Shown: one piece after another, positions 19,422 to 27,849 of the stretch | Numbering within the stretch: the stretch's first letter is position 1 | Layout: each line of letters opens with the position of its first letter | Notes under the pieces: model-generated | Told to the model about the DNA's origin: nothing | The model's input: only the letters and a program-made list of their open reading frames with translations | Database searches by the model: none | Position numbers and translations under genes: made by a program | NCBI RefSeq assembly: GCF_900455735.1 | Contig: NZ_UAUI01000011.1 | Span: forward strand, 124,001 to 188,000 | Reading direction: 5' to 3' | From: Rhodococcus wratislaviensis | Lineage (GTDB): Bacteria; Actinomycetota; Actinomycetes; Mycobacteriales; Mycobacteriaceae | DNA length: 64,000 bases

Positions 19422-19889
19422 ATGTTCGTCCTGGTCCGGCACGCCCATGCAGGCGAGAAGAAGAAATGGGACGGCCCCGACGCCGACCGTCCGCTGAGCC
19501 CGCTCGGGCACGACCAGGCCCACGGCCTTGTCGCGGCGCTGCGCGGCATCGAGATCGCGACACTGTTCTCGAGTCCCACCACCCGCTGTCGCCAGACCCT
19601 TCTGCCGCTCGCCGAGGCGGTCGGTCTGCGTGTCGCCGATCACCCACTGCTGGCACCGGACGCAACGCCCGACGAACTGTTCGCCCTATTACACGGACCC
19701 GAAGCCGACGGGGCAGCCTTCTGCACCCACGGGGAGATCCTCAACGCGCTGGCCGAGTTCGCGCGGTCGCGAGGCGCACCGGACGCCCCGCCCTCGGGGG
19801 CGACCGCGAAAGGGGGCGTGTGGTTCGTCGATTGCGGTGCGGGTCCGCCCCCGACGCTGCGGTATCTCGCGCCGATTCCGGCCGGCTGA
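19422..19889 (+). CDS. Histidine phosphatase, SixA-like
   Basis: A 155-residue phosphatase of the histidine phosphatase (phosphoglycerate mutase-like) superfamily. The catalytic LVRHAHAG (His7, Arg6) stands at the N-terminus, SSPTTRCRQT holds the second Arg, and FCTHGE holds the second catalytic His. Length fits SixA phosphohistidine phosphatases. GAAGGTGA precedes the ATG. It is convergent with a CYTH-CHAD protein gene, 9 bp away. CHAD proteins bind polyphosphate, so a shared phosphate role is possible but unproven. Confidence 0.82.
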   Translation: MFVLVRHAHAGEKKKWDGPDADRPLSPLGHDQAHGLVAALRGIEIATLFSSPTTRCRQTLLPLAEAVGLRVADHPLLAPDATPDELFALLHGPEADGAAFCTHGEILNALAEFARSRGAPDAPPSGATAKGGVWFVDCGAGPPPTLRYLAPIPAG

Positions 19890-19898
19890 CCCCGACTA

Positions 19899-21365
19899 CT
19901 AGCCCGCCGCGAGCCCGGCGGCGTCCTCCCGGGCCTGCCGCGCATTCTGCAATTCCAGGCCGTACAACAGGCCGAACGTGAATCCGTTCTCGCCCGGTGT
20001 CGTGCCGGCGCGGGCACCGAGCGTCCGGAGCGTCTCCGCGGCGACGACGCTGTCCTGGTGCTCGCCGAGAACTCGCTGCATCTTCTTGAACCGTGCGGCC
20101 TTCTTCTGTGCAGTTTTCTTCCCGAGACTCGGTGCGGCCAGTTCGGCCGCGTACCGGGCTCGCTTGGCGGCCTTCCGCGCGCGGTGCAGGGCCGCATCGT
20201 CGTCGCCGGCAGCCGCGGCGGCGACGCGTGTGAGCGCCTTGCGTTCGGCTTTCCGCACCGACTTTTCGATAACCCGGGGATCGTCGCCCGCCGCGGCGGT
20301 CAGCGGCGGCGTGGTGCGCCACCGCGCCAGGGTAGCCAGCAGCGCGCGGTAGCGGTCACCGTCGAGGGCTTCCATCACTTCCTTCGTACGACGGAGTTGC
20401 TCGGCGAGCAGATCGTTCTCGATGCGCGCGGAAACCGGGCCCAACACGAGTTCCGAAGGCAGGGCGGCGAGCGCGTCCGCGAAGCGTGCGCGTTGCACCT
20501 GCCGATCCCGCACCTCCCCCAGCAGTCCCGCGTACCACGAGAGTTCCGCGTCGAGTTCTGCCCGCGCGGCCGGCTCGAACAGGCGCCGGAATACCCGCAG
20601 CGTGCTGCGGAAACGTCGGATCCCCACGCGGGTGGGGTGGACGGGGTCCAGCCCACGCCGCAACCACACGTCGCCTGCCACGATCGCCTGGACTTGGGAA
20701 TCCAGATAGTCGACGAGCACCGCTTCCACTGTCGTTCGCGTCGTGTCCCAGCCGTCGACCGCGAGGTGCGCGGCGGTGAGCACACGGCTGAGCTTCGACG
20801 GATACGGGGACGGCTGCGCACCACGGCGGGTGAGGCGTTTGCCGATCTTCCCGAGCAGTTTCTCGTCCCCGGCGTCGCCGAGCTCGACCTCCACCTCCCG
20901 CCACTCGCTGAGGACAGCGCGGTCACCGGCGACGGCGCCGCGCACGCGGTCGTCGGCCACTTCCGCCAGCAGACGGTCGTCCCGGTCGAGGAGTCGCTGC
21001 GTGCGTCTCACGGTTTTCAGCGTCGCCACCGGGTGCACGGGTTCGCCCAGTGCGACACCCGCAATCAGGGTCGCCAACTCGTCGGGCACCGCGTCGCTCT
21101 CGCCTCGAGGCATGCGGATCTCGGTGCGTGCTTTGTCTGCGGGGACCTTCAACTGCCATCCCACATCGGCGTCCCCGGTCCGGCGGCGGAACGTGATCTT
21201 CTGACGGAGCAGATCGCGGTCATCCGTGTCGTAGTAGACGCTGTTCAGATTCACCGTGCCCTGCTCGATCCGTCCCTCGGCAGGCAACACGTCCTCGAGA
21301 TCCGGCAGGACGAACTCGAGCCCCACCTCGTACTTGTCTTCCCGCTCGCGCTGCGTCGACACCAT
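19899..21365 (-). CDS. CYTH-CHAD domain protein
   Basis: A 488-residue protein with an N-terminal CYTH/triphosphate-tunnel domain (residues 1-200) and a C-terminal CHAD helical domain. The ExExK signature reads EREDK near the start, with QLKVP and EVEVEL strands following. The CHAD half (residues 215-480) is Arg/Lys-rich with conserved His (DPVHPTRVGIRRFRSTLR), and a segment near 400-445 is especially basic. CHAD domains bind inorganic polyphosphate, and CYTH domains hydrolyse or sense triphosphates. The ATG at 21365 gives the family start; ATGs farther upstream would add a basic tail. Confidence 0.85.
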   Translation of the reverse strand: MVSTQREREDKYEVGLEFVLPDLEDVLPAEGRIEQGTVNLNSVYYDTDDRDLLRQKITFRRRTGDADVGWQLKVPADKARTEIRMPRGESDAVPDELATLIAGVALGEPVHPVATLKTVRRTQRLLDRDDRLLAEVADDRVRGAVAGDRAVLSEWREVEVELGDAGDEKLLGKIGKRLTRRGAQPSPYPSKLSRVLTAAHLAVDGWDTTRTTVEAVLVDYLDSQVQAIVAGDVWLRRGLDPVHPTRVGIRRFRSTLRVFRRLFEPAARAELDAELSWYAGLLGEVRDRQVQRARFADALAALPSELVLGPVSARIENDLLAEQLRRTKEVMEALDGDRYRALLATLARWRTTPPLTAAAGDDPRVIEKSVRKAERKALTRVAAAAAGDDDAALHRARKAAKRARYAAELAAPSLGKKTAQKKAARFKKMQRVLGEHQDSVVAAETLRTLGARAGTTPGENGFTFGLLYGLELQNARQAREDAAGLAAG

Positions 21366-21441
21366 GGATCCAGTCTGCACCCACAACGGCCGTGCCGATC
21401 TTCGGCGCGCGATCGGCACGGAGTGCAGTTAATCTGTAATC

Positions 21442-21462
21442 GGTGCAATCGTCGATCGCACC
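21442..21462. promoter_or_regulatory. Interrupted palindrome upstream of whiB-family gene
   Basis: GGTGC-A-ATCG-T-CGAT-C-GCACC is a 21-bp palindrome with one unpaired A/C couple, located between the divergent CYTH-CHAD and WhiB genes. It is a candidate operator with no known factor. Confidence 0.35.
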
Positions 21463-21586
21463 TCGCCACCGGAGCCGATGCGTTGCGAAAAACTCTTCGC
21501 AACTGGATCTTTCACTCATTTCACCGGAACGTACCCACATTCCCACTGCCCCGACCTGTGCTCGATCTTCGAGAGGGGGATGACTC

Positions 21587-21889
21587 ATGTGCAAACCGAA
21601 CAGGCGTCACGACCTCGCACGCCCCGCAGCGGAACTCGAGTGGATAACGCGGGCTCAGTGTCGAGAAGGAGACCCGGATCAGCTCTTCGTCAGAGGTGCC
21701 GCGCAACGCAAGGCCGCCGCCCTCTGCAGGCACTGCCCGGTGCTGACGGAATGCGGTGCGTACGCACTCGACAATCGAGTCGAATTCGGCATCTGGGGTG
21801 GGATGACGGAACGTCAGCGCCGGGCACTGCTCGCGGCGCATCCCGGGGTCCGCTGGTCCGAGCGCTTCACGGCGCGCCACCAGCGTTGA
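21587..21889 (+). CDS. WhiB-family iron-sulfur regulator
   Basis: A 100-residue actinobacterial regulator. The four cluster-binding cysteines are Cys25, Cys47, Cys50 and Cys56 (CRHC then ECGAYA), and the GIWGG turn (residues 68-72) is followed by basic TERQRRALL, the usual DNA-contact region. A GAGAGGGGGA ribosome site precedes the ATG. WhiB proteins bind a [4Fe-4S] cluster and act with the primary sigma factor in redox and developmental control. The subgroup is not clear. The gene stands alone. Confidence 0.92.
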   Translation: MCKPNRRHDLARPAAELEWITRAQCREGDPDQLFVRGAAQRKAAALCRHCPVLTECGAYALDNRVEFGIWGGMTERQRRALLAAHPGVRWSERFTARHQR

Positions 21890-21957
21890 TCGGTTCACTC
21901 GCCGCCCGTACACGATCTCGTGCGACACAGTCGACCCGTTCGCTGACACCGCTGTCG

Positions 21958-23361
21958 CTACAACGAAACATCCTTCTTTCCGATACTTATGAGGTATTCG
22001 TCAGCTTCGGGTTCTTCGGTGAAGGAGATGACTTCGCCAATCTCGCGTTGCAGGACTGTGAGTACCTCCGCAGGGCTCGCATAGAAGAACTCGCGCCGTG
22101 TATTGACCTTGTTGACGCGGCGGTCGGCGAAGGCCTGGTGAAGCTTGGCCTCGACGGTCACCGCGTCATCGGCGAAGAACAGCGCGTGTACGTCGAAGCG
22201 GAAGGGCACGGATGCGTCACCAAGCTCGCGGACGCGGTCCATTGGTTCGAGTCGGCGGGTCATGCCGATCTTGACCGTGTTGATTCCGAACGCCCCCATG
22301 TTGGAGATGACATAGACAAATCCTGCGCGGATGTTCGCAGCTCGGTAGTCGACGTTATCGAGAGCGTGCTGAACGTCGCCGAGTTTGTCGCGTAAACGCT
22401 GCGCTCCCGCGGTGTCACCACTCGCTTCGAGTGCGGTGAGGGCATTGCGGTAGTGCGCGAGTTCCTTCTCCAGCTTGGCGCGTTCCGCCTGAAGCTCTTG
22501 CTCAGCTTTGCGTTGCTCGCGCAACTCCTCCCGGCGTTCGCGTTCAGCTTCCTTCTCTTCCTGAACTTTCATGTGGAAGTCGGCCGCCAGTTCGAGTTCT
22601 GTGAGCCGCAGTCGATGGTAATGATCGGTGACCCGCAAGCTGATCATCTGGCCCTGCTTCGAGATCTGGTCAGCCGCTTTGAACAGTCTCTGGCTGGCGA
22701 CGGGCAGGTTGCCAGCCTTCACAGTCTTGACGCAGTTCTCGGCCTCGGCGTTATAGGCGCGGAGCATCATTCGAGACATATCGGAGACAAACCTGCGGCC
22801 CTGAGCTGCGGAGTTATTGAACGTAAAGTTTGTGGTCGCGGTGATTGCCGTCTTGTCTTTGACAGCCTGTTTGATCGCGGACTGTACGCGGAGAAGCTCA
22901 TCCTTGAGTTGCACAGACGTCTCTGCGGGGTGTTGGTAACGATATAGCCCGACCGATTGCAATTCTTGCTGCACTTGCGCCTCGATAAGCGCACCCCGCG
23001 CCGCTGTGATCTGTTGATCCAGATCAACCTTCTCGTGTTGAAGTCGGGCGACCTCCGCCGTCAGTCGGGTGGATTCGGCGTCGAGCGCGGAGACCCCGGC
23101 AAGGCCCATGCGGTCGACCAGAAGTTGCAGTCTGTCGACCTCGGTCTGAAGTTCCTGAGCGCGCTTCTTGGCGTTGAACACGGACAGGGGTCGCTGCGCT
23201 TGCACAATGTCGGCGGTGCCGGAGGCCGGTGTGCGGGGTACCGGATTCTCCGTGCCCGCGAAGGGTTGTGTAGCGGAGGTCCACCGACTGCCGTCCCACC
23301 ATCGAAGGTGAGGCTGGCCCTGAGGATCGGGGTGCCAGCCAGGAGGAATCGGCGTTGTCAT
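21958..23361 (-). CDS. DUF2510 / DUF4041 / T5orf172 GIY-YIG protein
   Basis: A 467-residue protein with three parts. An N-terminal DUF2510 motif (PPGWHPDPQGQPHLRWWDG, residues 5-23) is found in actinobacterial membrane-associated proteins. A long coiled coil and DUF4041 region spans about 60-340, very rich in Glu/Arg/Lys near 255-310. The C-terminal T5orf172/Mug113-type GIY-YIG domain contains GFVYVISN, VKIGMTR, the Arg in RVRELG and the Glu in TVEAKLHQ. DUF4041-T5orf172 proteins occur in phages and mobile DNA. The gene is visibly less GC-rich than its neighbours. The DUF2510 fusion adapts it to an actinobacterial host. Nuclease activity is plausible but untested. Confidence 0.85.
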   Translation of the reverse strand: MTTPIPPGWHPDPQGQPHLRWWDGSRWTSATQPFAGTENPVPRTPASGTADIVQAQRPLSVFNAKKRAQELQTEVDRLQLLVDRMGLAGVSALDAESTRLTAEVARLQHEKVDLDQQITAARGALIEAQVQQELQSVGLYRYQHPAETSVQLKDELLRVQSAIKQAVKDKTAITATTNFTFNNSAAQGRRFVSDMSRMMLRAYNAEAENCVKTVKAGNLPVASQRLFKAADQISKQGQMISLRVTDHYHRLRLTELELAADFHMKVQEEKEAERERREELREQRKAEQELQAERAKLEKELAHYRNALTALEASGDTAGAQRLRDKLGDVQHALDNVDYRAANIRAGFVYVISNMGAFGINTVKIGMTRRLEPMDRVRELGDASVPFRFDVHALFFADDAVTVEAKLHQAFADRRVNKVNTRREFFYASPAEVLTVLQREIGEVISFTEEPEADEYLISIGKKDVSL

Positions 23362-23526
23362 GCCCAATGAATATCAAAATCGATCGAGTGAACAAACATG
23401 GGATCGCGGTCTCGGAGTCGTGCAATTTAGTCAATACGTCATTCGATCGACATCTGAGGACAAGTGAAGAGACACCGATTGATTCGTCACGGACCCTTTA
23501 CATCTCCCGTCAGGAATGATCGAACC

Positions 23527-23919
23527 ATGACCGGACAGCCCGTGACATACGTGATCGACGGCTCGCGCATCCACACGCTCGACGACGTCTTCACGGTGGT
23601 CGGAGAAGTGGTACGCGGTGAAGGCGGGTACTTCGGCCGCAACCTGGACGCGTTCGCCGACTGCCTCACCGGTGGATACGGCACGCCTGATGACGGCCGC
23701 TTCCTGTTCGTATGGGAGTACAGCGACAGATCCCGCGAGGCTCTCGGGTACGCAGAGACTGCGCGTCAGCTCGAGCAGCGTCTCGCGCAGTGCCACCCCA
23801 CGAACCGGGAGAGGGTGCGCGCCGACCTCGAGCGTGCTCTGAGGGAGGACGGGCCCACGGCTTTCGACTGGGTTGTCGGCATCTTCGCGTTCCGGGATGT
23901 GCGGCTAGAACTCCGGTAG
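23527..23919 (+). CDS. Barstar-family RNase inhibitor-like protein
   Basis: A 130-residue acidic protein matching the barstar fold. VTYVIDGSRIHTLDDVFTVV begins the first strand-helix, and GGYFGRNLDAFADCLTGGYG (residues 36-55) is the conserved loop and helix that plugs barnase-type active sites. Barstars neutralise secreted or polymorphic-toxin RNases. No barnase-like gene lies in the window, so it is an orphan immunity gene here. It is convergent with an unknown gene and next to the phage-like GIY-YIG gene. Confidence 0.82.
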   Translation: MTGQPVTYVIDGSRIHTLDDVFTVVGEVVRGEGGYFGRNLDAFADCLTGGYGTPDDGRFLFVWEYSDRSREALGYAETARQLEQRLAQCHPTNRERVRADLERALREDGPTAFDWVVGIFAFRDVRLELR

Positions 23920-23929
23920 GCGGTAGCTC

Positions 23930-24487
23930 TCACTCGGCCACGTAGAGAGCCACCCGGAAGTATCGGGAATCGCGACGGAAGGTCGGTGTGGTGACGCCGT
24001 ACCGCTCGACGAACTCGTGTTGTTCGATGAATCGAAGGTCACCGGACGTGCCGGGCGTCGAGTACTGCCGATTCGGCATGCGCCATGTGCCCGTGTCGGG
24101 TACCTCCCACATCTGTACGGTGTCGGGCAACAGTTTCCAGCCGTGGTCGGTGTGCAGTTCGAGGTTCGCGACGACCTCGATCGTCGCGACCACTCCGCTC
24201 ACGGACAGCACGGGCTGAGGGGAGAACCCCGGGTACCTGTCGACGTAGAAGACTCCTCGGCCGACACCGTTCGGTCGAATCTCGTCCTCCTCGGCCAGTG
24301 ATCGGAGCTCGGCGGGAAGCTGCTGCTCGTCGAGCCAGGAGAGGGCGGTGGTCACGGTGTCACCCGGGTGCCAGACGGAGTCTGCGGAGACAGGCTCGTC
24401 GTCGACGAAGACCGTGAGCGTCTGGGGTGAGGCATGCTCGAGCATCGTCAGACCCCGCGCAGTAGGCGGACCGATGGGCGAAGCCAT
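23930..24487 (-). CDS. Hypothetical protein, convergent with barstar
   Basis: A 185-residue soluble acidic protein that I do not recognise. It has no signal peptide, no membrane segment and no Cys. It is rich in aromatic residues (VFYVDRYPGFSPQP, HGWKLLPDTVQMW) and looks beta-rich. An alternative start at 24445 would remove 14 residues; neither start has a strong ribosome site. It ends 11 bp from the barstar stop on the other strand. A toxin or antitoxin role would be only a guess from that neighbourhood. Confidence 0.55.
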   Translation of the reverse strand: MASPIGPPTARGLTMLEHASPQTLTVFVDDEPVSADSVWHPGDTVTTALSWLDEQQLPAELRSLAEEDEIRPNGVGRGVFYVDRYPGFSPQPVLSVSGVVATIEVVANLELHTDHGWKLLPDTVQMWEVPDTGTWRMPNRQYSTPGTSGDLRFIEQHEFVERYGVTTPTFRRDSRYFRVALYVAE

Positions 24488-24602
24488 CGGGTGCGGGGGT
24501 TACCTTGCAGCAGACGATACGCGGCTGCGGCATCGGTTCACCCGCCGCTGCCGCACTGAACGCGGCAGCGGCGCCGGCGGAGGGCCGCCCGATCGATGCG
24601 AA

Positions 24603-24854
24603 TCAGTACGGCAACGACGAGCAGCTGGGCCGGTCGACGATGGCCTGACCCTCGCAGAGCATGGCCTGCTCGTCGTCGTCGAAACGATCGCGCCGATCCC
24701 GGTCGCGGGCATCGCGGTCCGACTGTGAGACCGCTGCGACATCAGCCGCCCCCGACGAGGCGGGCATGGCGTGCGCGATTCCGGCTGCGCCGGTGACAGA
24801 GAATGCGACCGCGGCGAACATCAGGCCGGCGCGAAGGGCGGTGTGGCGAAACAT
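24603..24854 (-). CDS. Small secreted hypothetical protein
   Basis: An 83-residue exported protein. The ATG at 24854 follows AAGGACTCCGC. The signal peptide (residues 1-30, LMFAAVAFSVTGAAGIAHA) has a good AxA site. The mature part starts with a highly charged, Asp/Arg-rich repeat (DRDARDRDRRDRFDDDEQ) and ends with two Cys (AMLCEG and PSCSS) that may form a disulfide. No function is assigned. Confidence 0.6.
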   Translation of the reverse strand: MFRHTALRAGLMFAAVAFSVTGAAGIAHAMPASSGAADVAAVSQSDRDARDRDRRDRFDDDEQAMLCEGQAIVDRPSCSSLPY

Positions 24855-25147
24855 GCGGAGTCCTTGGTGGTTGTGGTCGAGTATTCCTTGGCCACAACAA
24901 CACTGCCGTCCGGACACGCGGTTCGACAGACACCCTAGGGTGCGCGTTGCCCACCCCTGTGCGAACGCCGGGAACACGTCCGGGCTGAGCGATGCCGTCG
25001 CGAACGTAGATGATCAAGGCCTGCCCGGTGGGTCCTTCCCGCGCAAACAAAACCCTTGATAGCAGTATCACGAAATTCTATTACCACACCGCCACCATGT
25101 TGTTTCATGATCTTTGGGAGCGTCCATCGTCATGAATCGGAGCACCC
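24855..25147. promoter_or_regulatory. Divergent intergenic region before the ThDP decarboxylase operon
   Basis: About 290 bp without a gene. The half nearest the decarboxylase is AT-rich and contains an inverted repeat TGATA-GCAG-TATCA (centred near 25059) that could be an operator for the operon. No promoter hexamers stand out with confidence. Confidence 0.35.
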
Positions 25148-25681
25148 ATGAATTCCACAGTCAGCGCACCCGGCTGGCAGAAGTCCGTCTTCGACGTTCT
25201 GCGTGAAGGAGATGTCCAGCAGATCGCGTACGTACCGGACGCCGGCCACTCGTACGCGATCCAAGCCGCGATCGCCGACCCTGGCATCGAAGACGTCGTG
25301 CTGACCACCGAGGAAGAGGGCGTCGGCGTTGTCAGCGGCGCCTGGCTCGGCGGGCAGCGCGCGGTCCTGCTCATGCAGAGCAGCGGAGTCGGTAACTGCG
25401 TCAACATGTTCTCCCTGCTGGAGATGTGCAAGTTTCCGTTCCTCACGCTGGTGACCATGCGTGGTGAGTACGCCGAGTTCAACCCGTGGCAGATCCCCAT
25501 GGGTTCGACCACGCAGCAGGCCCTCGAACTCATGGGCATCACAGTTTTCCGGGTCGACGACCCCGATCAGGTCGGCGAGGTCGTCTCCGCCGCCTTCGAT
25601 CAGGCTTTTCTCGCTGGTGAGCGCGTCGCAGTGCTCCTGGGCCAGCGGCTCATCGGACGCAAGAAGTGGGAGCGCAAGTGA
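25148..25681 (+). CDS. ThDP-dependent 2-oxoacid decarboxylase, PYR-domain (alpha) subunit
   Basis: A 177-residue subunit corresponding to the pyrimidine-binding half of ThDP decarboxylases, as in sulfopyruvate decarboxylase ComD and the N-terminal part of phosphonopyruvate decarboxylase. TTEEEGVGVVSGAWLGG (residues 53-69) includes the Glu that activates ThDP, and LLMQSSGVGNCVNMF matches the following loop. With the beta subunit it would decarboxylate a 2-oxo acid to an aldehyde, the presumed substrate of the dehydrogenase downstream. The stop overlaps the next gene in a GTGA. Whether the substrate carries a sulfonate, phosphonate or another acidic group cannot be told. Confidence 0.8.
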   Translation: MNSTVSAPGWQKSVFDVLREGDVQQIAYVPDAGHSYAIQAAIADPGIEDVVLTTEEEGVGVVSGAWLGGQRAVLLMQSSGVGNCVNMFSLLEMCKFPFLTLVTMRGEYAEFNPWQIPMGSTTQQALELMGITVFRVDDPDQVGEVVSAAFDQAFLAGERVAVLLGQRLIGRKKWERK

Positions 25682-26292
25682 ACGTCAGCAACTCGACCAT
25701 CGGAACCCTCGCCGGCGAACGCCTCGACCGACGCGAGTTCGTCGCGACACTGCTCGACCGAGCGCCGGAGGCACTGGTCGTCACCGGTCTCGGCTCCCCG
25801 TCCTATGACGTCTTCGCCGCAGGGGAGCGCGACCGCAACTTCTATCTATGGGGTGCCATGGGTGCCGCCGTACCCACCGGCTTGGGCCTCGCTCTCGCTC
25901 GTCCGGCCGAGTCCGTGGTCGTCATCACCGGTGACGGGGAACAGCTCATGGGAATCGGCGCGCTCGGATCGGTCGCGGTCAAGGCCCCGAAGAACCTCAC
26001 CATCGTCGTCCTCGACAACGGGCACTTCGGCGAAACGGGCATGCAGCGCAGCCACTCCAGTCTCGGAGCAGATTTGGCGGGCATCGCGTCGTCGTTCGGC
26101 ATTGCCCGCACCGAACGGGTCCGCGACATCGCCGACGTCGACCGTGTCGCACAGATCGTCACCGCCCGCGAGGGTACGACCTTCGTTCAGGTGTTCATCG
26201 AGCAGACCGAGCCGCCGCGCGCCCTTCCGCCCCGCGACGGCACGGCGGTGAAAAACAAGTTCCGCGCCGCGCTCGGCCTCGACACGTTCTGA
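25678..26292 (+). CDS. ThDP-dependent 2-oxoacid decarboxylase, PP-domain (beta) subunit
   Basis: A 204-residue ComE-type subunit that binds the diphosphate of ThDP. The motif runs from GDG (residues 85-87) to LDNGHFG (Asn114), the standard GDG-x25-30-N metal-diphosphate site. GTG at 25678 overlaps the alpha-subunit stop, so both are made together. It ends in a TGATG junction with the aldehyde dehydrogenase gene. The family (sulfopyruvate/phosphonopyruvate decarboxylase-like) is clear; the substrate is not. Confidence 0.82.
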   Translation: MNVSNSTIGTLAGERLDRREFVATLLDRAPEALVVTGLGSPSYDVFAAGERDRNFYLWGAMGAAVPTGLGLALARPAESVVVITGDGEQLMGIGALGSVAVKAPKNLTIVVLDNGHFGETGMQRSHSSLGADLAGIASSFGIARTERVRDIADVDRVAQIVTAREGTTFVQVFIEQTEPPRALPPRDGTAVKNKFRAALGLDTF

Positions 26293-27800
26293 TGGCCGAC
26301 GCCGAACCGAGAGAGAACCCTGCCATGCAGAAATACCTGCTCCACATCGGCGGGCAGCAGCGCCCGTCCGCTGACGAGACGTACTTCGAGACCGACAACC
26401 CCTTCACCGGCCGGCCGTGGGCGCAGATCGCGCGCGGGCAGGCCGAGGACGTCGAGGACGCCGTCCAGGTCGCGCACCGTGCCATGACCACCGGGTCGTG
26501 GGCGACGATGAGTCCCAGCGCCCGCGGTCTGATCCTGCAGCGCGTCGCCGACGCGCTCGAGGAGAACGCCGAACTCCTCGCCCGCACCGAGGTCCGGGAC
26601 AACGGCAAGCTCTACAGCGAAATGCTCGGCCAGTGCCGGTATCTCGCGCAGTGGTACCGGTACTACGGTGGTCTCGCCGACAAGATCGAAGGCCGCGTCG
26701 TTCCGGTCGACAAGCCGGGATACTTCACCTACACCCGGCGCGAGCCGATCGGGGTCGTCGGAATCGTCACCCCGTGGAACTCGCCGCTGCTGTTGCTCAC
26801 CTGGAAGCTGGCACCCGCGTTGGCCGCTGGCTGTTCGGTGGTCGTCAAGCCCTCCGAATACACCTCCGCCTCCACCCTCGAATTCGTTCGTATCCTCGAA
26901 CAGGCAGGCCTGCCGGCGGGAGTGGTCAACGTGGTCACCGGATTCGGGCCCGACCTGGGAGGGCCGCTGGTCGACCACCCCCTGGTGCGCAAGGTCGGCT
27001 TCACCGGCTCGGACGCGACCGGGCGGCACATCGGGGCCGCGGCGGCGCGCGGTCTCAAGCGGGTTTCGCTCGAACTCGGCGGCAAGTCACCGAACATCGT
27101 CTTTGCCGACGCCGATCTCGACGCCGCGGTCAACGGCGCGGTCTCGGGAATTTTCGCCGCGTCCGGTCAGACCTGCATTGCCGGAAGCCGGCTTCTGGTG
27201 CAGCGATCCGTGCACGACGAGGTCGTCGCCAAGCTGGTCGCGCTTGCCTCCACAGCGCGCATCGGTGACCCGATGTCCCCCGACACCCAGGTCGGTCCGA
27301 TCACGACTCGTGACCAGCACAAGAAGGTGCTCGAGTACATCGACATCGCCACCGCCGAGGGTGCACAACTCGCGCTCGGGGGCGGCGTGGCCACCGGCAC
27401 CGGAACCGATGGGTGGTTCGTACAGCCGACAGTGTTCACCGGGGTGAGCAATCAATCCCGGTTGGCGCAAGAGGAAGTCTTCGGCCCGGTGCTGGCGGTG
27501 ATCCCGTTCGACACCGAAGACGAGGCGATCGCCATTGCCAACGACTCGAAGTACGGTCTCGGTGCCGGTGTCTGGACCACCGACCTGCCCCGCGCGTTCC
27601 GCATGGCGGAGGCGATCGAGTCCGGGACGGTCTGGGTCAACACCTACCGCGCGGTCAGCTTCATGCTGCCGTTCGGCGGGGTGAAGGACTCCGGTATCGG
27701 CCGGGAAAACGGTGCCGAGGCAATCGACGAGTACCTCGAAACCAAGAGCGTGTGGATCAACATCGGAGCACCGACCGGAAACCCGTTCGTCCTGCGCTGA
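26292..27800 (+). CDS. NAD(P)-dependent aldehyde dehydrogenase
   Basis: A 502-residue aldehyde dehydrogenase. PWNSPLLLLTWKLAPALAAG forms part of the cofactor region; the catalytic Glu261 lies in LELGGKSP and the nucleophile Cys295 in SGQTCIAGSR. It should oxidise the aldehyde released by the two-subunit decarboxylase to a free acid, which the CoA-transferases of the same island could then activate. The ATG at 26292 is coupled to the beta-subunit stop; an ATG at 26325 is an alternative that removes 11 residues. Confidence 0.9.
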   Translation: MADAEPRENPAMQKYLLHIGGQQRPSADETYFETDNPFTGRPWAQIARGQAEDVEDAVQVAHRAMTTGSWATMSPSARGLILQRVADALEENAELLARTEVRDNGKLYSEMLGQCRYLAQWYRYYGGLADKIEGRVVPVDKPGYFTYTRREPIGVVGIVTPWNSPLLLLTWKLAPALAAGCSVVVKPSEYTSASTLEFVRILEQAGLPAGVVNVVTGFGPDLGGPLVDHPLVRKVGFTGSDATGRHIGAAAARGLKRVSLELGGKSPNIVFADADLDAAVNGAVSGIFAASGQTCIAGSRLLVQRSVHDEVVAKLVALASTARIGDPMSPDTQVGPITTRDQHKKVLEYIDIATAEGAQLALGGGVATGTGTDGWFVQPTVFTGVSNQSRLAQEEVFGPVLAVIPFDTEDEAIAIANDSKYGLGAGVWTTDLPRAFRMAEAIESGTVWVNTYRAVSFMLPFGGVKDSGIGRENGAEAIDEYLETKSVWINIGAPTGNPFVLR

Positions 27801-27816
27801 CCCCCGGCGCCGGGGG
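27801..27816. terminator. GC hairpin between convergent genes
   Basis: CCCCCG-GCGC-CGGGGG follows the aldehyde dehydrogenase stop immediately and precedes the convergent LysR stop. It is symmetric, so it may serve both strands. Confidence 0.5.
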
Positions 27817-27849
27817 TGTCTTCGACTGAGAGCTGGACGGCCGGCACGA

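Noticed and set aside
21958-23361. Complete prophage or integrated element around the GIY-YIG gene
   Set aside because: No integrase, structural gene, tRNA or flanking direct repeat was found; only a single phage-type domain and a composition shift.
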